DNA of 64,000 nucleotides from Ceratotherium simum simum (taxonomy: Eukaryota > Chordata > Mammalia > Perissodactyla > Rhinocerotidae): assembly GCF_000283155.1 (NCBI RefSeq), contig NW_004454163.1:27780750-27844749 (forward strand), given 5' to 3'. The translations under genes and the position numbers were made by a program. Positions 22,501-32,300 of the stretch are shown here, piece after piece. The notes beneath the pieces were generated by a model. It was not told the origin of the DNA. It was given only the letters and a program-made list of their open reading frames with translations, and made no database searches. Numbering within the stretch: position 1 is the first letter of the stretch; every line of letters begins with the position of its first letter.

Positions 22501-24035
22501 TAGAGTAATTCATTAATGCTATAGTACAAATTGCAGGAAGAGGAAATGTTCGAGATGAGACTGGTATCCTTCCATATGAGTGTGTTTAGGGCTGCCCTCT
22601 GTCATGCAAGAGAGTGGAATGAAGTCCACAAAGGCACACAGCATGGGTTAAGACGCAGGCTTTCTTGGGGAAGGGAAAACCCACAAAGCCAAGGTCTCCA
22701 AGCAGAGACGGACACGTGGATCCCCAGTCTTCCCTTTCTCCCCATGGAGAGGTGTGCTAGGCCGTCTGGTGAACATGCTGTGGGGGCTGCTCCAGGGCAT
22801 GGAAACTTCGCCTATCTGGGTCTCTCTTCTTATGGATCAAGTGGGAGAAAATGTTCTTATCAGTAGGAGAATATGCAGGCTGCTTGACACCTGGCTGGAT
22901 TTTCAGTGCCAGCTATTTATAAGTATTGTTTGGGAAAGCCACCTGCCCTGCACCCTGAGAAATTTGGAGTGGTGGGATGTTATAGTCCTGCTGCCAGAAG
23001 GAGGAAGGCTCTGGTCATGTAGGAAGCTAGGCTTGGATGCTACCCTCTTGTGGGGAGAAGGCAGAGCCCCTGGGTCTCAGCCAGCTCCTTCAAGGCAACC
23101 CCTGGTGGACCTTCAGTCGCATTTCTGGACAAGGTTGCCCCTCGCGTGTCAGGAAAGCGTGCAAAGGCCAAACAATAAAGGGTTTTATGTGCCGTGTTAA
23201 GAAGTTTAGATTTTAACCTGTTAGGCCGTGGGGAACCATGAATAATTTTGAGCAGTGACTTGCTCAACATGATCAAACTTGCAAGTCAAAAAGAACAGTC
23301 CAGTCGCATGTTGAGTTTAGACCAGAGGAGTGTGAGAATAGAGGTAGAGAAATGGCTAAAGCCGAAGGGAAAAGAAGAGGAGACTTTGAACCAGGGTAGT
23401 GGCAGGGTCTGCAAAGACAAAGATAAAGAGACACTAAGAAGGTAGAATTGACAGGCTTTCTGGTTAATGGGTAGGTGTGGGGTGAGAGTTATGGGGGATT
23501 GCAAGAGGGATCAAGGATGACACCCAGGTTTATGGCTTGGAATCTGGGTAGACAGAGGTGCCATTAATCAAGATAAGGAATATAGGCATGAAGGAGAGCA
23601 GGCTGAGGAGTCAGATAGGAGGACAATGATGGCTTTGGGACGTCCATGCGGTGGTGTCCGTAGGCAGCTGGGTTTATGGGTTTAGGGCTCTGGAGGAAGC
23701 CCTTGACTGGAATACAGATTTGAGAGTCTCCAGAATATAGGTGGAGGCTGAGGCTTACGGTCGGGAAGAAGTTATACATGAGTGCCAGCATCAGACCCAG
23801 AGGAGCTCCTAGAATAACGGCACCAAATTATTGGCTGCTACAATTATGGCAGCCCTAGACCAAGGCCAAGAGAATCACTCACTGCATCTTGGGAAAGAGC
23901 CTGGAATCCTCTAGAATTAATAGGAAGGAGTACTGTATTTGGGAATGTCACCACCAGTGACAGAACAACGAAGAGAACACTCTAGCTCTCTTAAATTACT
24001 TATCTCTGTGGATTAAGAAAAGAAATTAGTAACAA
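22501..24035. other. Intergenic; L2-like texture at the right, no gene
   Basis: From about 23185 ('aagaagtttagattttaacc', 'gagcagtgacttgctcaaca') the text resembles the same ancient L2-like family as 22145 and 47885. The frame at 22754-23200 (148 codons) has no recognisable domain and is not called. Confidence 0.5.
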
Positions 24036-24039
24036 TAAC

Positions 24040-24245
24040 ACCTCCTACTGCCTCTGAAGTCTATTATGAGTCAGGTGGGTGCTCTGTATGTATCACCTCA
24101 CTTGAATCTCATGACATCCCTGTAAGGCACCTATCACCAGCCCCACTTCACAGATGAGATACTGACATTCAGAGAGGTCACTCACTTGTCTGAAATGATC
24201 ACAGTTAGGAAATGGCAGAGCTTAGACCACTGTGGTCTGAGCGCA
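24040..24245 (-). repeat. MIR SINE
   Basis: A reverse MIR: 'catgacatccctgtaaggca', then 'ccccacttcacagatgagat' and 'cattcagagaggtcactcac'. Confidence 0.85.
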
Positions 24246-24279
24246 AGGTAAAAAAATTATCCCTGCAATGCTTTGTGTG

Positions 24280-24385
24280 ATGTCCCGGTGGAGAAAGCAC
24301 CAGGCCACGGACCTGGCATCAAGACGGAGCAGTGCCCAGGTTGGCCATGTGACCTTGGGCAGACCACTTACCCTCTCTGAGAGTG
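24280..24385 (+). repeat. MIR SINE fragment
   Basis: A sense MIR core, 'atgtgaccttgggcagaccacttaccctc', preceded by a diverged left half. It lies head to head with the reverse MIR at 24040-24245. Confidence 0.75.
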
Positions 24386-24556
24386 GAAGTGCTCAGAGAA
24401 TGGCTGAAAGGAGCATGGGGAAGGGGCCAGCACATAAAGCCACAGCAGGATCAAGTAAAGTGAGGGGTATATGGCCCAACCAGGAACTGAGAAAGAGCCC
24501 CAGCAGGGCGGAGCACTGATCCCAGAGCCACCTGCTCTGTCAGAGAACTTGGGTTA

Positions 24557-24820
24557 GGGGGCCGTCCTGGTGGCACAAGTGGTTAAGTGCGCCCGCTCTG
24601 CTGTGGCAGCCCGGAGTTTGCCAGTTCGGATCCCGGGCGCGCACCAACGCACTGCTTGGCAAGCCATGCTGTGGCAGCGTCCCACATAAAGTAGAGGAAG
24701 ATGGGCACGGATGTTAGCCCAGGGCCAGTCTTCCTCAGCAAAAAAGGAGGAGGATTGGCAGATGTTAGCACAGGGCTGATCTCCTCACACACACACACAC
24801 ACACACACAAAAGAAAAAAA
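24557..24820 (+). mobile_element. ERE SINE with (CA)n tail
   Basis: The head is 'gggccgtcctggtggcacaa' with B-box-like 'agttcggatccc'. The body has 'ggaagatgggcacggatgtt' and 'gatgttagcacagggctgat'. The tail contains a (CA)n run at about 24787-24809 before the A-rich end. An approximate TSD, aacttgggtta / aactaggtta, lies at 24546-24556 and 24821-24830. The CA run has grown inside the SINE tail. Confidence 0.9.
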
Positions 24821-25399
24821 AACTAGGTTAACAGAAAAGACGGCACCAACGAGCAGCCTTCTGTATGTCTCGGCGGTGGATGGGTACACTGCCCTGCCCC
24901 CGGCAACAGTGGGGGCTGGGTAGAGTGGCTATTTTAATAACTAATACCCCACCCAGCGTGGCCCCGGCAGCCTTGGTTGTCATGGTGCTGGACACGGGGC
25001 AGCACAGGGGCTGCTGTCCTTTGTTTTGGCCCCTGAGCCAGCACTTCCCTCCATCTGAGCACTGCTAGCCTGTCTCTATTTTGTTTAGTCCTCAGTGGTC
25101 TCACTGCCCTTCGCATCCTATTTTTAGACGACTGTCTCTGGATCACGGCAACTGGCTTCATAGCTTTCCAAAGGCCAAATGGAATAGCCTAGCAGTTAGA
25201 GGACCTGCTAAATGTTAAAATGCAAGTTTACCTTCCCTCTCTCTAGTCAGGAGAGCACCAGGTGCATGTGAGTTACACCAGAACTAGCCAGAGTGATCAT
25301 AAGACCATCTGTAATAAATGCAGAGAGACGATAAGACTCAGCCATGAACCAGAGTGGTGTTGATCATTGTGCTGCTTGTTGGTAATAATAACAATAATG

Positions 25400-25640
25400 A
25401 TGATCATTATACTTACAAAGGCCAGCATTTACAGAGTGTTATGTACCACACACTGTTCTAAGTGCCTTACTTCCAAGAATGGCTCTTTGTAACAGCACGC
25501 CTGTGAGGTGGTTGTCATCATTATCTCACTTCCAGGTTACAGAAGAGGAAACTGAGGGACAGGAAGGTGAGCTAACTTGGCCACACAGCTAGTAAGTTTT
25601 AGAATCTGGATTGCGCCGAAGGCTGTCTCATGCCAGGGCC
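25400..25640 (-). repeat. MIR SINE
   Basis: A nearly full-length reverse MIR: 'cactgttctaagtgccttac', 'acagaagaggaaactgaggg', then 'ggccacacagctagtaagtt'. Confidence 0.88.
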
Positions 25641-25687
25641 TAGGCTCCTAACTAAGTCACCAAACTCTAATTCCAGCACACAGAATG

Positions 25688-26144
25688 CATAATGTGGGTT
25701 GAATTGGGGCCCCCAAAGATATTTTCAAGTCCTAACACCTCATACCTGTGAATGTGACCTTATTTGGAAATAGGGCCTTTCTTTGCAGATGTAATCAAGT
25801 TAAGATGTAATCAAAGAGAAGGGTGGGTCCTAAATCCCATATGACTGTTGTCCTATAAGAAGGGGACAAGAGACACAGACACAGAGGGAAGACAGATGAT
25901 ATGAAGAGGGAGGCAGAGATTGGAGTGATGCTGCCACAGTGCAGCTAAGGGATGGCTGGGGCTACTAGAAGCTGGAAGAGGCAAGGAAGGACCCTCCCCT
26001 AGAGGTTTCGGAGGGAGCATGGCCCTGCCAACACCTTGATTCGGGACTTCTAGCCTCCAGAACTGTGATAAACAAATTTCTGTTGTTTTAAGCTACCTGC
26101 TTGTAGTTTTTGGTTATGGAAGCTCTAAGAAACTAATACACTGC
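25688..26144 (+). mobile_element. MaLR-type solitary LTR (MLT1-like)
   Basis: A sense LTR with 'aatgtgaccttatttggaaa', 'ttgcagatgtaatcaagtta', 'cctccagaactgtgataaac' and the 3' end 'agctctaagaaactaataca'. It has the same organisation as 10486-10945. A tandem partial duplication, 'gtaatcaagttaagatgtaatcaa', is visible near 25791-25815. Confidence 0.78.
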
Positions 26145-26379
26145 ATCTCAGTAACACATACGGAGTGGGGAAGGCTCTCAGTAGGGCCTGAGCTACAATG
26201 CCTCTGTGCAGGCCAATGCAGTTTACACCATTTCCAGGGACAAATCCCCTAAATGGCACATGTCAATATCTAAAACTTATAAAATTTACAATTTACAAAG
26301 TATTTACACATGTACTATCTGTGATTGTTATAACAAACAGGCCAGATATTACCGATATAGTTTAAAAAAAAAAATTTAA

Positions 26380-27150
26380 ATGGACTTCCTTTTTTTAGAG
26401 CAATTTTAGGTTCACAGCAAAACTAAATGGAAAGTAGAGATTTCCCATATACTCCTTGCCCCCACAAATGCACAGCCTTCCTATTATTAACGTCCCCCAC
26501 CAGAGGGGTATATTTCTTACAATTGATGAACCTACATTGACACATTATCACCCAGAGTCTATAGTTTACATTAGGGTTCACTCTTGGTGTTGTACACTCT
26601 ATGGGTTTAGACAAATGTATGATGACATGTATCCAACATTATAGCATCATACAGAGTAGTTTGACTGCCCTAAAAATCCTCTGTGCTCTGCCTATTCATC
26701 CCTCCCCACTAACCCCTGGCAACCACTGACCTTTTTACTGTCTCCATAGTTTTGCCTTTTCCAGAATGTCATATCATTGGAAGCATATAGTATGTAGCCT
26801 TTTCAGATTGGCTTCTTTCACTTAGTGATATGCATTTAAGGTTCCTTCATATCTTTTCATGTCTTGCTAGCTCATTTCATTTTAGCACTGAATAACATTC
26901 CATTGTCTGGATGTACCACAGTTTATTTATCTATTTACCTACTGAAGGACATCTTGGTTGCTTCCAAGTTTTGACAACTATGAATAAAGCTGCTGTAGAC
27001 ATCTGCGTGCAGGTTTTGTGTGGACATGAGTTTTCAGCTCCTTTGGGTAAACACCAAGGAGCGCGATTGCTGGATCATATATATGGTAAGAGTATGTTAA
27101 GTTTGTAAGAAACTACCAAACTGTCTTCCAAAGTGGCTGTAACCAATATG
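26380..27150 (-). mobile_element. LINE-1 3' end, antisense, 5'-truncated
   Basis: The reverse complement of the L1 3'UTR and the ORF2 end seen in sense at 3600-4430. Shared strings include 'agagcaattttaggttcaca', 'ttatcacccagagtctatag', 'ccttttccagaatgtcatat' and 'gtctggatgtaccacagttt'. No intact frame remains. It is a close relative of the antisense copy at 43975-45660. Confidence 0.88.
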
Positions 27151-28320
27151 CTTTTTAGCTTAGGGATGAGGAAAAGGGTTCATGGAAGTTAATCAAGTCG
27201 TTCAAGATTGGACAGTACGTGAAGATTTCCACCCAATGTCTCTGCATTGCTCCTTAGCCAGTGCTCAACCGAGGCAGCAGCATGGAGACAAAGTCCAAAG
27301 GATGTGACCTGAGGATACTGAGCTGGTGAAACCTGGGTCCCAGGTTTGCTGGTCACAGTGATGTGAATTCTTCCTTTTCTCCCACAAACCTGCTCCACCC
27401 ATAGCTTTCCTCATCTCAGGGGAGGGCAACTCTATCCTTCCGATTCCTTAGGCTAAGAACCCTGGAGTCAGCTTTAGCTTCCTTTCATGTCTCATACTCT
27501 ACATCCATTCTTCCAAAAAATCCTGAGGACTCTACCTTCAAAATATATCTGGAATCTGAACACATCTAAACACCTTCACTGCTACCACTTTAGTTCAAGC
27601 AACTATTAGTGGTAGTTTTTAACTGTCATTATATCTTCCTGACGGGCTGATGAGTACTGCATCTCCCACTTACAATTTCATACCTCTGATGTTGGGAAGA
27701 ATTTTACACAGACTAGCTTCTGCTCCATACATTTCAAACCTTGTTTCTCCTCCATTACCCACACACCTCCAAGGCCAGGTGCTGCACAACACCCTTGTAT
27801 CAGGATACCACCTCTAGCACAACTTCCTGCCACGATGTCAGGTGAGTTGGCACAGTGGGTTGCAGTATTTCTAGAAGCCATTCCTACACCAAGATGGCAG
27901 GACATGACCATGAACCACGTAAATATATCCACTAAACCTAAACTAAATGTATCTCCAACTCAATTTCTCTTTAGCTAGACCCTCAAAATGCTCCTTGTCC
28001 CTCCAACATGAAAGAAGTATGATGGAAGGGAACTTGGAATTCAAAGACACAGGACTCAACCAGTAGCAATTCAATTATCTTGCTTTTGAAAATTTTACAA
28101 AACCATATGACCATTTTTCTCCAAGGCCTTGGAAGAGGCCTTTGCAAGTGAAGGGTCCCAATGTTCACCCTTGATTAGCTCCATGGTGAGTTAGCTTCCG
28201 GGATATCTTAAATTGCAACCTGCCCCCTTCGCCCAGAGCACTTCATCCCTCTTATCTGCTTTTATTTCCATAGGATCACCACCCTCTAGGTACTGTATAA
28301 TTTATTTACTTATTATATCT
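27151..28320. other. Intergenic, no gene recognised
   Basis: I see no domain-bearing frame, RNA gene or nameable repeat. Confidence 0.55.
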
Positions 28321-28324
28321 CCCC

Positions 28325-28455
28325 CTGCTAGTATGTAAGCTTCATGAGGGCAGGGATCTTTGCTTGTTTTGTTCACCAATGTTTCTCAAGTGCCTAGAAC
28401 AGGGCCAGGTGCATAGTAGGTGCTCCAAAAAGAGTTGTGAATAAATGAATGAAAT
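28325..28455 (+). repeat. L2 3'-end fragment
   Basis: Well-preserved L2 tail: 'gtaagcttcatgagggcagg', 'aagtgcctagaacagggcca', 'gcatagtaggtgctcc' and terminal 'aataaatgaatgaa'. Confidence 0.88.
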
Positions 28456-28539
28456 AAATCATGCATAAGTGAGTGCATGAATGATCTAAAAATAATCTAG
28501 GATCAGGACTGTGGTAATCCATAATTGGGAAACTGTAAA

Positions 28540-28630
28540 CTTTGAGTTTTATTCTGGACTCTGCCACTTAACCTCGGCCATGTCATTTAACATTTCTGGG
28601 CCTCTGTTTGCTCGTGAATAAAACTAGGCG
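28540..28630 (+). repeat. MIR SINE fragment
   Basis: A sense MIR core: 'ttctggactctgccacttaa', then 'catttctgggcctctgtttg'. It ends about 110 bp upstream of the CpG island. Confidence 0.75.
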
Positions 28631-29097
28631 GTTATTTATTCACTCAATTAATATCCGTTGTGACACAACTATAGTCAAGAAGATACAAAGATGCTTCCTT
28701 GCATTCAAATTCTTGGCAGAGAGCGGAACTCCGTGGCTTCAAAAGTCCCGCCTCTTCCAAGCCCCGCCCACCCGCCCTCCCCACCTTCACGCTCCTCCCG
28801 GATTCAGCACAGCCCGCCGCCAGCGTAGAAGCCCCGCCTTCCCTCGGCGCAGTCATCCAATGGCTAAGACACACGGCTGGTGAAAGTAAGGGAGCTTTAG
28901 GTGTCCTCTTGGCGCCTGACCAGAGTCGTGGGGAATTCAGTTCCTCTTGGGTAGTCACTTCCCCGAGTTGCCCATGCGATGTGCAGGATCACCCCCTCCC
29001 CCAAGTTCGCTCGCAAGGGTCAGATAAGGCTCCTGAGCCCCGCCGCTGCCCTCCCTAGGAGCCCTGGGTCTTCACTGGACGAGGCTCTCGCCCCGCG

Positions 29098-29180
29098 GCA
29101 TTCTGGGAGTGGTAGTTTTTTCCTCCCAGTTCCTTCCAGGTACACTGGTGGCCAAGGCCCGCAGGACTACGATTCCCAGA
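29098..29180. promoter_or_regulatory. Inverted pair of ZNF143/Staf-like sites
   Basis: The left site on the minus strand reads actaccactcccagaatgc. The right site on the plus strand reads actacgattcccaga. Both match the known ACTACAATTCCCAGAATGC-type ZNF143/Staf site with few changes. The 15-base arms (29102-29116 and 29166-29180) are inverted repeats agreeing at 13 of 15 positions. Confidence 0.7.
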
Positions 29181-29200
29181 CGCCCGAGCGGGTCGCCGGT

Positions 29201-29206
29201 CACGTG
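29201..29206. promoter_or_regulatory. CACGTG E-box
   Basis: A palindromic CACGTG core within ggtcacgtggtcc, about 105 bp upstream of the SEC11C ATG. USF and MYC/MAX family factors bind this motif; binding here is inferred. Confidence 0.55.
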
Positions 29207-29310
29207 GTCCGCAAGGACGCGGGGCTGGTGCGCGGGGCCGCGGCAGGTGCTCCGCAGCGGTCTGTGATACTCCGAGCGGGCGCGCCGCCTCGGCCCCCGG
29301 AGACACCGCC

Positions 29311-29397
29311 ATGGTGCGCGCGGGCGCCGTGGGGACGCATCTCCCCGCGTCCGGCTTGGACATCTTCGGGGACCTGAGGAAGATGAACAAGCGCCAG
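29311..29397 (+). CDS. SEC11C: SEC11C coding exon 1
   Basis: Encodes residues 1-29, the cytosolic N-terminus (MVRAGAVG ... KMNKRQ). The exon ends gcgccag before the donor gtaacg, phase 0. The ATG context gccatgg is a strong Kozak match (G at +4), although the -3 base is G rather than A. It lies inside the CpG island. Confidence 0.97.
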
Positions 29398-32300
29398 GTA
29401 ACGGAGGCCCGCGTGGGGGCGCGCCAGGGGGCCGGGACCGGCTGTGACTTCCCGGGTAGGGTTCCGGCAAGGACAGCGCCCCGCGAAGTTAAATACGTAA
29501 AACATGGATGCCAGCACCCCTCCCCTCCCGTTGGTTCAGTGGTCTTCGGTGGAGACCAGGTATACCAAGTTCCAGAATCTCCCCGGGTGATTGTCATGTG
29601 CAGCCAAGCCTGAGAACTAATCGAATAGAACGGTGGTTCACAAACTGTGGGCCCCATACCTGCAGCTTCGGCATCACCTGGGAACTTGTATGAAATGCGA
29701 ATTCTCAGGTCCTGCCAGGTAATTCTAGTGCGCGCTGAAGTTTGAGAACCGTTCCTGTAAAGGTCTACATTCTCAGAAGTCAGAACCCTGTAAAACCACC
29801 TGGCACATCCCTATTAGGACTTTCTGAGAGTATTTAACCCCCATTTCTCCAGGCCTTGTGCATTTTTTAAACTGTATTTTAAACTAAATCTAAAGTGTGT
29901 TTAAAACTGCGTTTAAACTGTATTCCCTCCTCAAAAAGAGCTCATAACCCTGCATTATGTCTCAGTTAAAATTAAGTTTGGATATTTGAGGAAAAGGATG
30001 TTGTCCAGAGCTGTGTGATCTGAGTCCTAGTTCCAAACTCACTTCAAAGGGGTGTTCTGGAAAGCTAGTAGGGTAAGCTCCTAGGTAGTTAAGATGGGAT
30101 CTAAACTGTCTAGTGACACTTGCTCTGAAATACCACTAAAACTTTAATAAAGGGACTTTTAAAAGTCATCAGTTACTCCAAGATAGGAAGCCCAGGAAAG
30201 GAAACAAGATCAGTCAAATACTAGAGGCTAGAAAACAGATGGAAGACTGGCAGCTGACAGCTGGAGCCAGCATTGGGGAAACTGAGGAATAAGTCTTCAC
30301 TAATTATGCTAAAGACTCCAGAATTGGCAGTACCAGATATCTCCAGAACTGGGGGTAAAGGGAAGGTGGGGCTGAAATAAAGGAGATTGGGTGAAAAAGC
30401 TGAGACGCAGATCCCTAGCTGTCCTCCCGGAGTCCACTCAGAGGTCTTCCCCTCCCAGGTAGGGGTCTGGAAGTTTATTCCCTGGAGGGGTAAACGGCAG
30501 GTCCCGGAGTGAGGGCTGCCAGGCCTGGTGGAGGGTTTGGGTACTCTCCTGCGAGGGAGGGCGTGCTGCATGCCGAGTGTGGAAAGACACAAGTGAACGG
30601 GTGGAGGTCCCGAAAGAGCATGAGTCCTGCCTGCCGTGTAGGGAGCACGCAGGCCGGAAGAACAGGCGGATGCGGTCAGATGGAGGGGATAATTGAATTA
30701 GAGACGTGGGCTCGGGCAGTTTCAGTTCCAGGTATGTTGCTGCGAGTGGACCATTCAGGTGGAGGGAGAAGGTCGTTGGAGGTGAGGAGGTCCAGGAGTA
30801 GAGACACCAGAGTGTTGGGTGGGCCATCCACATGGCTCTTCAAATCACCCAGGGCCACCACAGGAGTTGTGATAAGGAGGATTGAGTCAGCTTCCAAAAA
30901 GGAGCCACCCTGGGGGACGGTAAGGGCAGGTGCCCTGAGGAGCTTACATTTTGAGTAGTGCTAGGCAGAGTGGCTTTTGTCCCTGCAGCCTCTTGGAGGA
31001 TGGTAGACATCCTGGCTAACAATTCAGCTACAGCCCGACAGGGTGTTGTGACCTGGGGTGGTGTTGCTTTTCCCCTTAGTCCCCAGGGGTGGGCAGGTGT
31101 GGCAGGCAGCTGTCAGCAAGGAAGAGCCTTGTGCTTCAGCTTGTGAGGTACAGGGAGGGACAACGACAGGCCCTGTGGGTCTTGACTCAGTGGGCTAACG
31201 TGGGAGGGGTCAGCTTAGAGTTAGATATTGACTTGGGCGACCTTTCTGCCCATGTTCTTAACCAGAGATTTGTTGTTCACCTTTTAAAACATTTATGGAA
31301 AATCTAAACATCCAGGTGTTTAAAGGTTTTGTTCACTTTTAAAACGTAGCTTCAGATGCAGAATGGCCTCATTGCTGAGTGCTGTAGGACTCTGAAGCCT
31401 CATTTGGGGCTGTTTTGGCCGTGGGGCTAAGGAGTGGTTCTAGTGGAACCCCCCGTGTGTGCCAGGCTCTCAGGTTAGCCCCGCACTCGACACCAGAGCG
31501 GGCCCAGTGGTGGAGCTTGAGTGGTGGGTTCCCTCAGGGTTGAAGGTTCTGGGAAATCCTTCAGCCTGTAATTTCCCATCCTGGAAATTCTAGAGAGGTA
31601 AGTAGAGTCCTATTGAGGCTTTAACAAAGCAGGTCCCACAATTCGCTCTTTTTTTTTTCCCGTTTTCTCTCATTGAAGGAGAGACAGTATATGGAAGGCT
31701 CATTCCATGGACAAAAGTTGAAATACCTCCTAATTTTATAGTTTGCGTGAATTAGTTTCATGTCCTAAAATCACAGCTTTGGTTTTTCCTTTTTTTAACA
31801 ATCACATCTCCATTTAGGCTTAGTGAATATTCTGCCATTGGTTTTCACTTTGGGTTTGGCCTTTTTCGTTCCAGCTCTACTACCAGGTTTTAAACTTTGC
31901 CATGATCGTGTCTTCTGCGCTCATGATCTGGAAAGGCTTGATCGTCCTCACTGGCAGCGAGAGCCCGATCGTGGTGGTGCTGAGGTGGGTCTTGCAGGCT
32001 GTCCCACTGCTGCCCGTGACCGAGGAGCAGTGTTGAAGCCTGGATGACAACCAAGACTCAGTGTTTTAATTGGACAAACTATTAGAGTCTTATTTATTGA
32101 CATTTGTTTTGAGAATATTTCACTTTTTTCTGGCATTTGTTGAAAAATCTATCTTTTCCAACAGATATTTTAGAGCTTTTATCATGTTGATGCTAATGCT
32201 TCAGTGCAGTATATTTGCTTTTGTATTTCAATGTTTTAATCCACATAAAATGACAGTTTAATAATATGGTATTAGTGCATTGTTTGTGTACAAATTGATT

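Larger units (their letters stand above)
28735..29480. promoter_or_regulatory. SEC11C: CpG island and SEC11C promoter region
   Basis: An abrupt rise in CpG and GC content compared with the surrounding AT-rich sequence. The left part carries GC-box strings ('ccccgccc' at 28762-28769, 'gccccgcctt' near 28831) and a CCAAT box at 28857-28861. The right part carries two ZNF143/Staf-like motifs (29098-29118 reverse, 29165-29180 forward) and a CACGTG E-box at 29201-29206, about 105 bp upstream of the start codon. No TATA box was seen. This is the organisation expected for a housekeeping promoter with a start site probably between 29210 and 29300; the start site itself is inferred. Confidence 0.85.

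Noticed and set aside
1..28700. Search for exons of an OACYL-like neighbour expected upstream of SEC11C
   Set aside because: No frame here shows acyltransferase motifs or paired splice sites, so no such exon can be claimed.
29055..29657. 200-codon minus-strand frame over SEC11C exon 1
   Set aside because: GC-rich CpG islands produce long chance frames. It is antisense to a certain exon and shows only low-complexity Pro/Arg/Ala composition.
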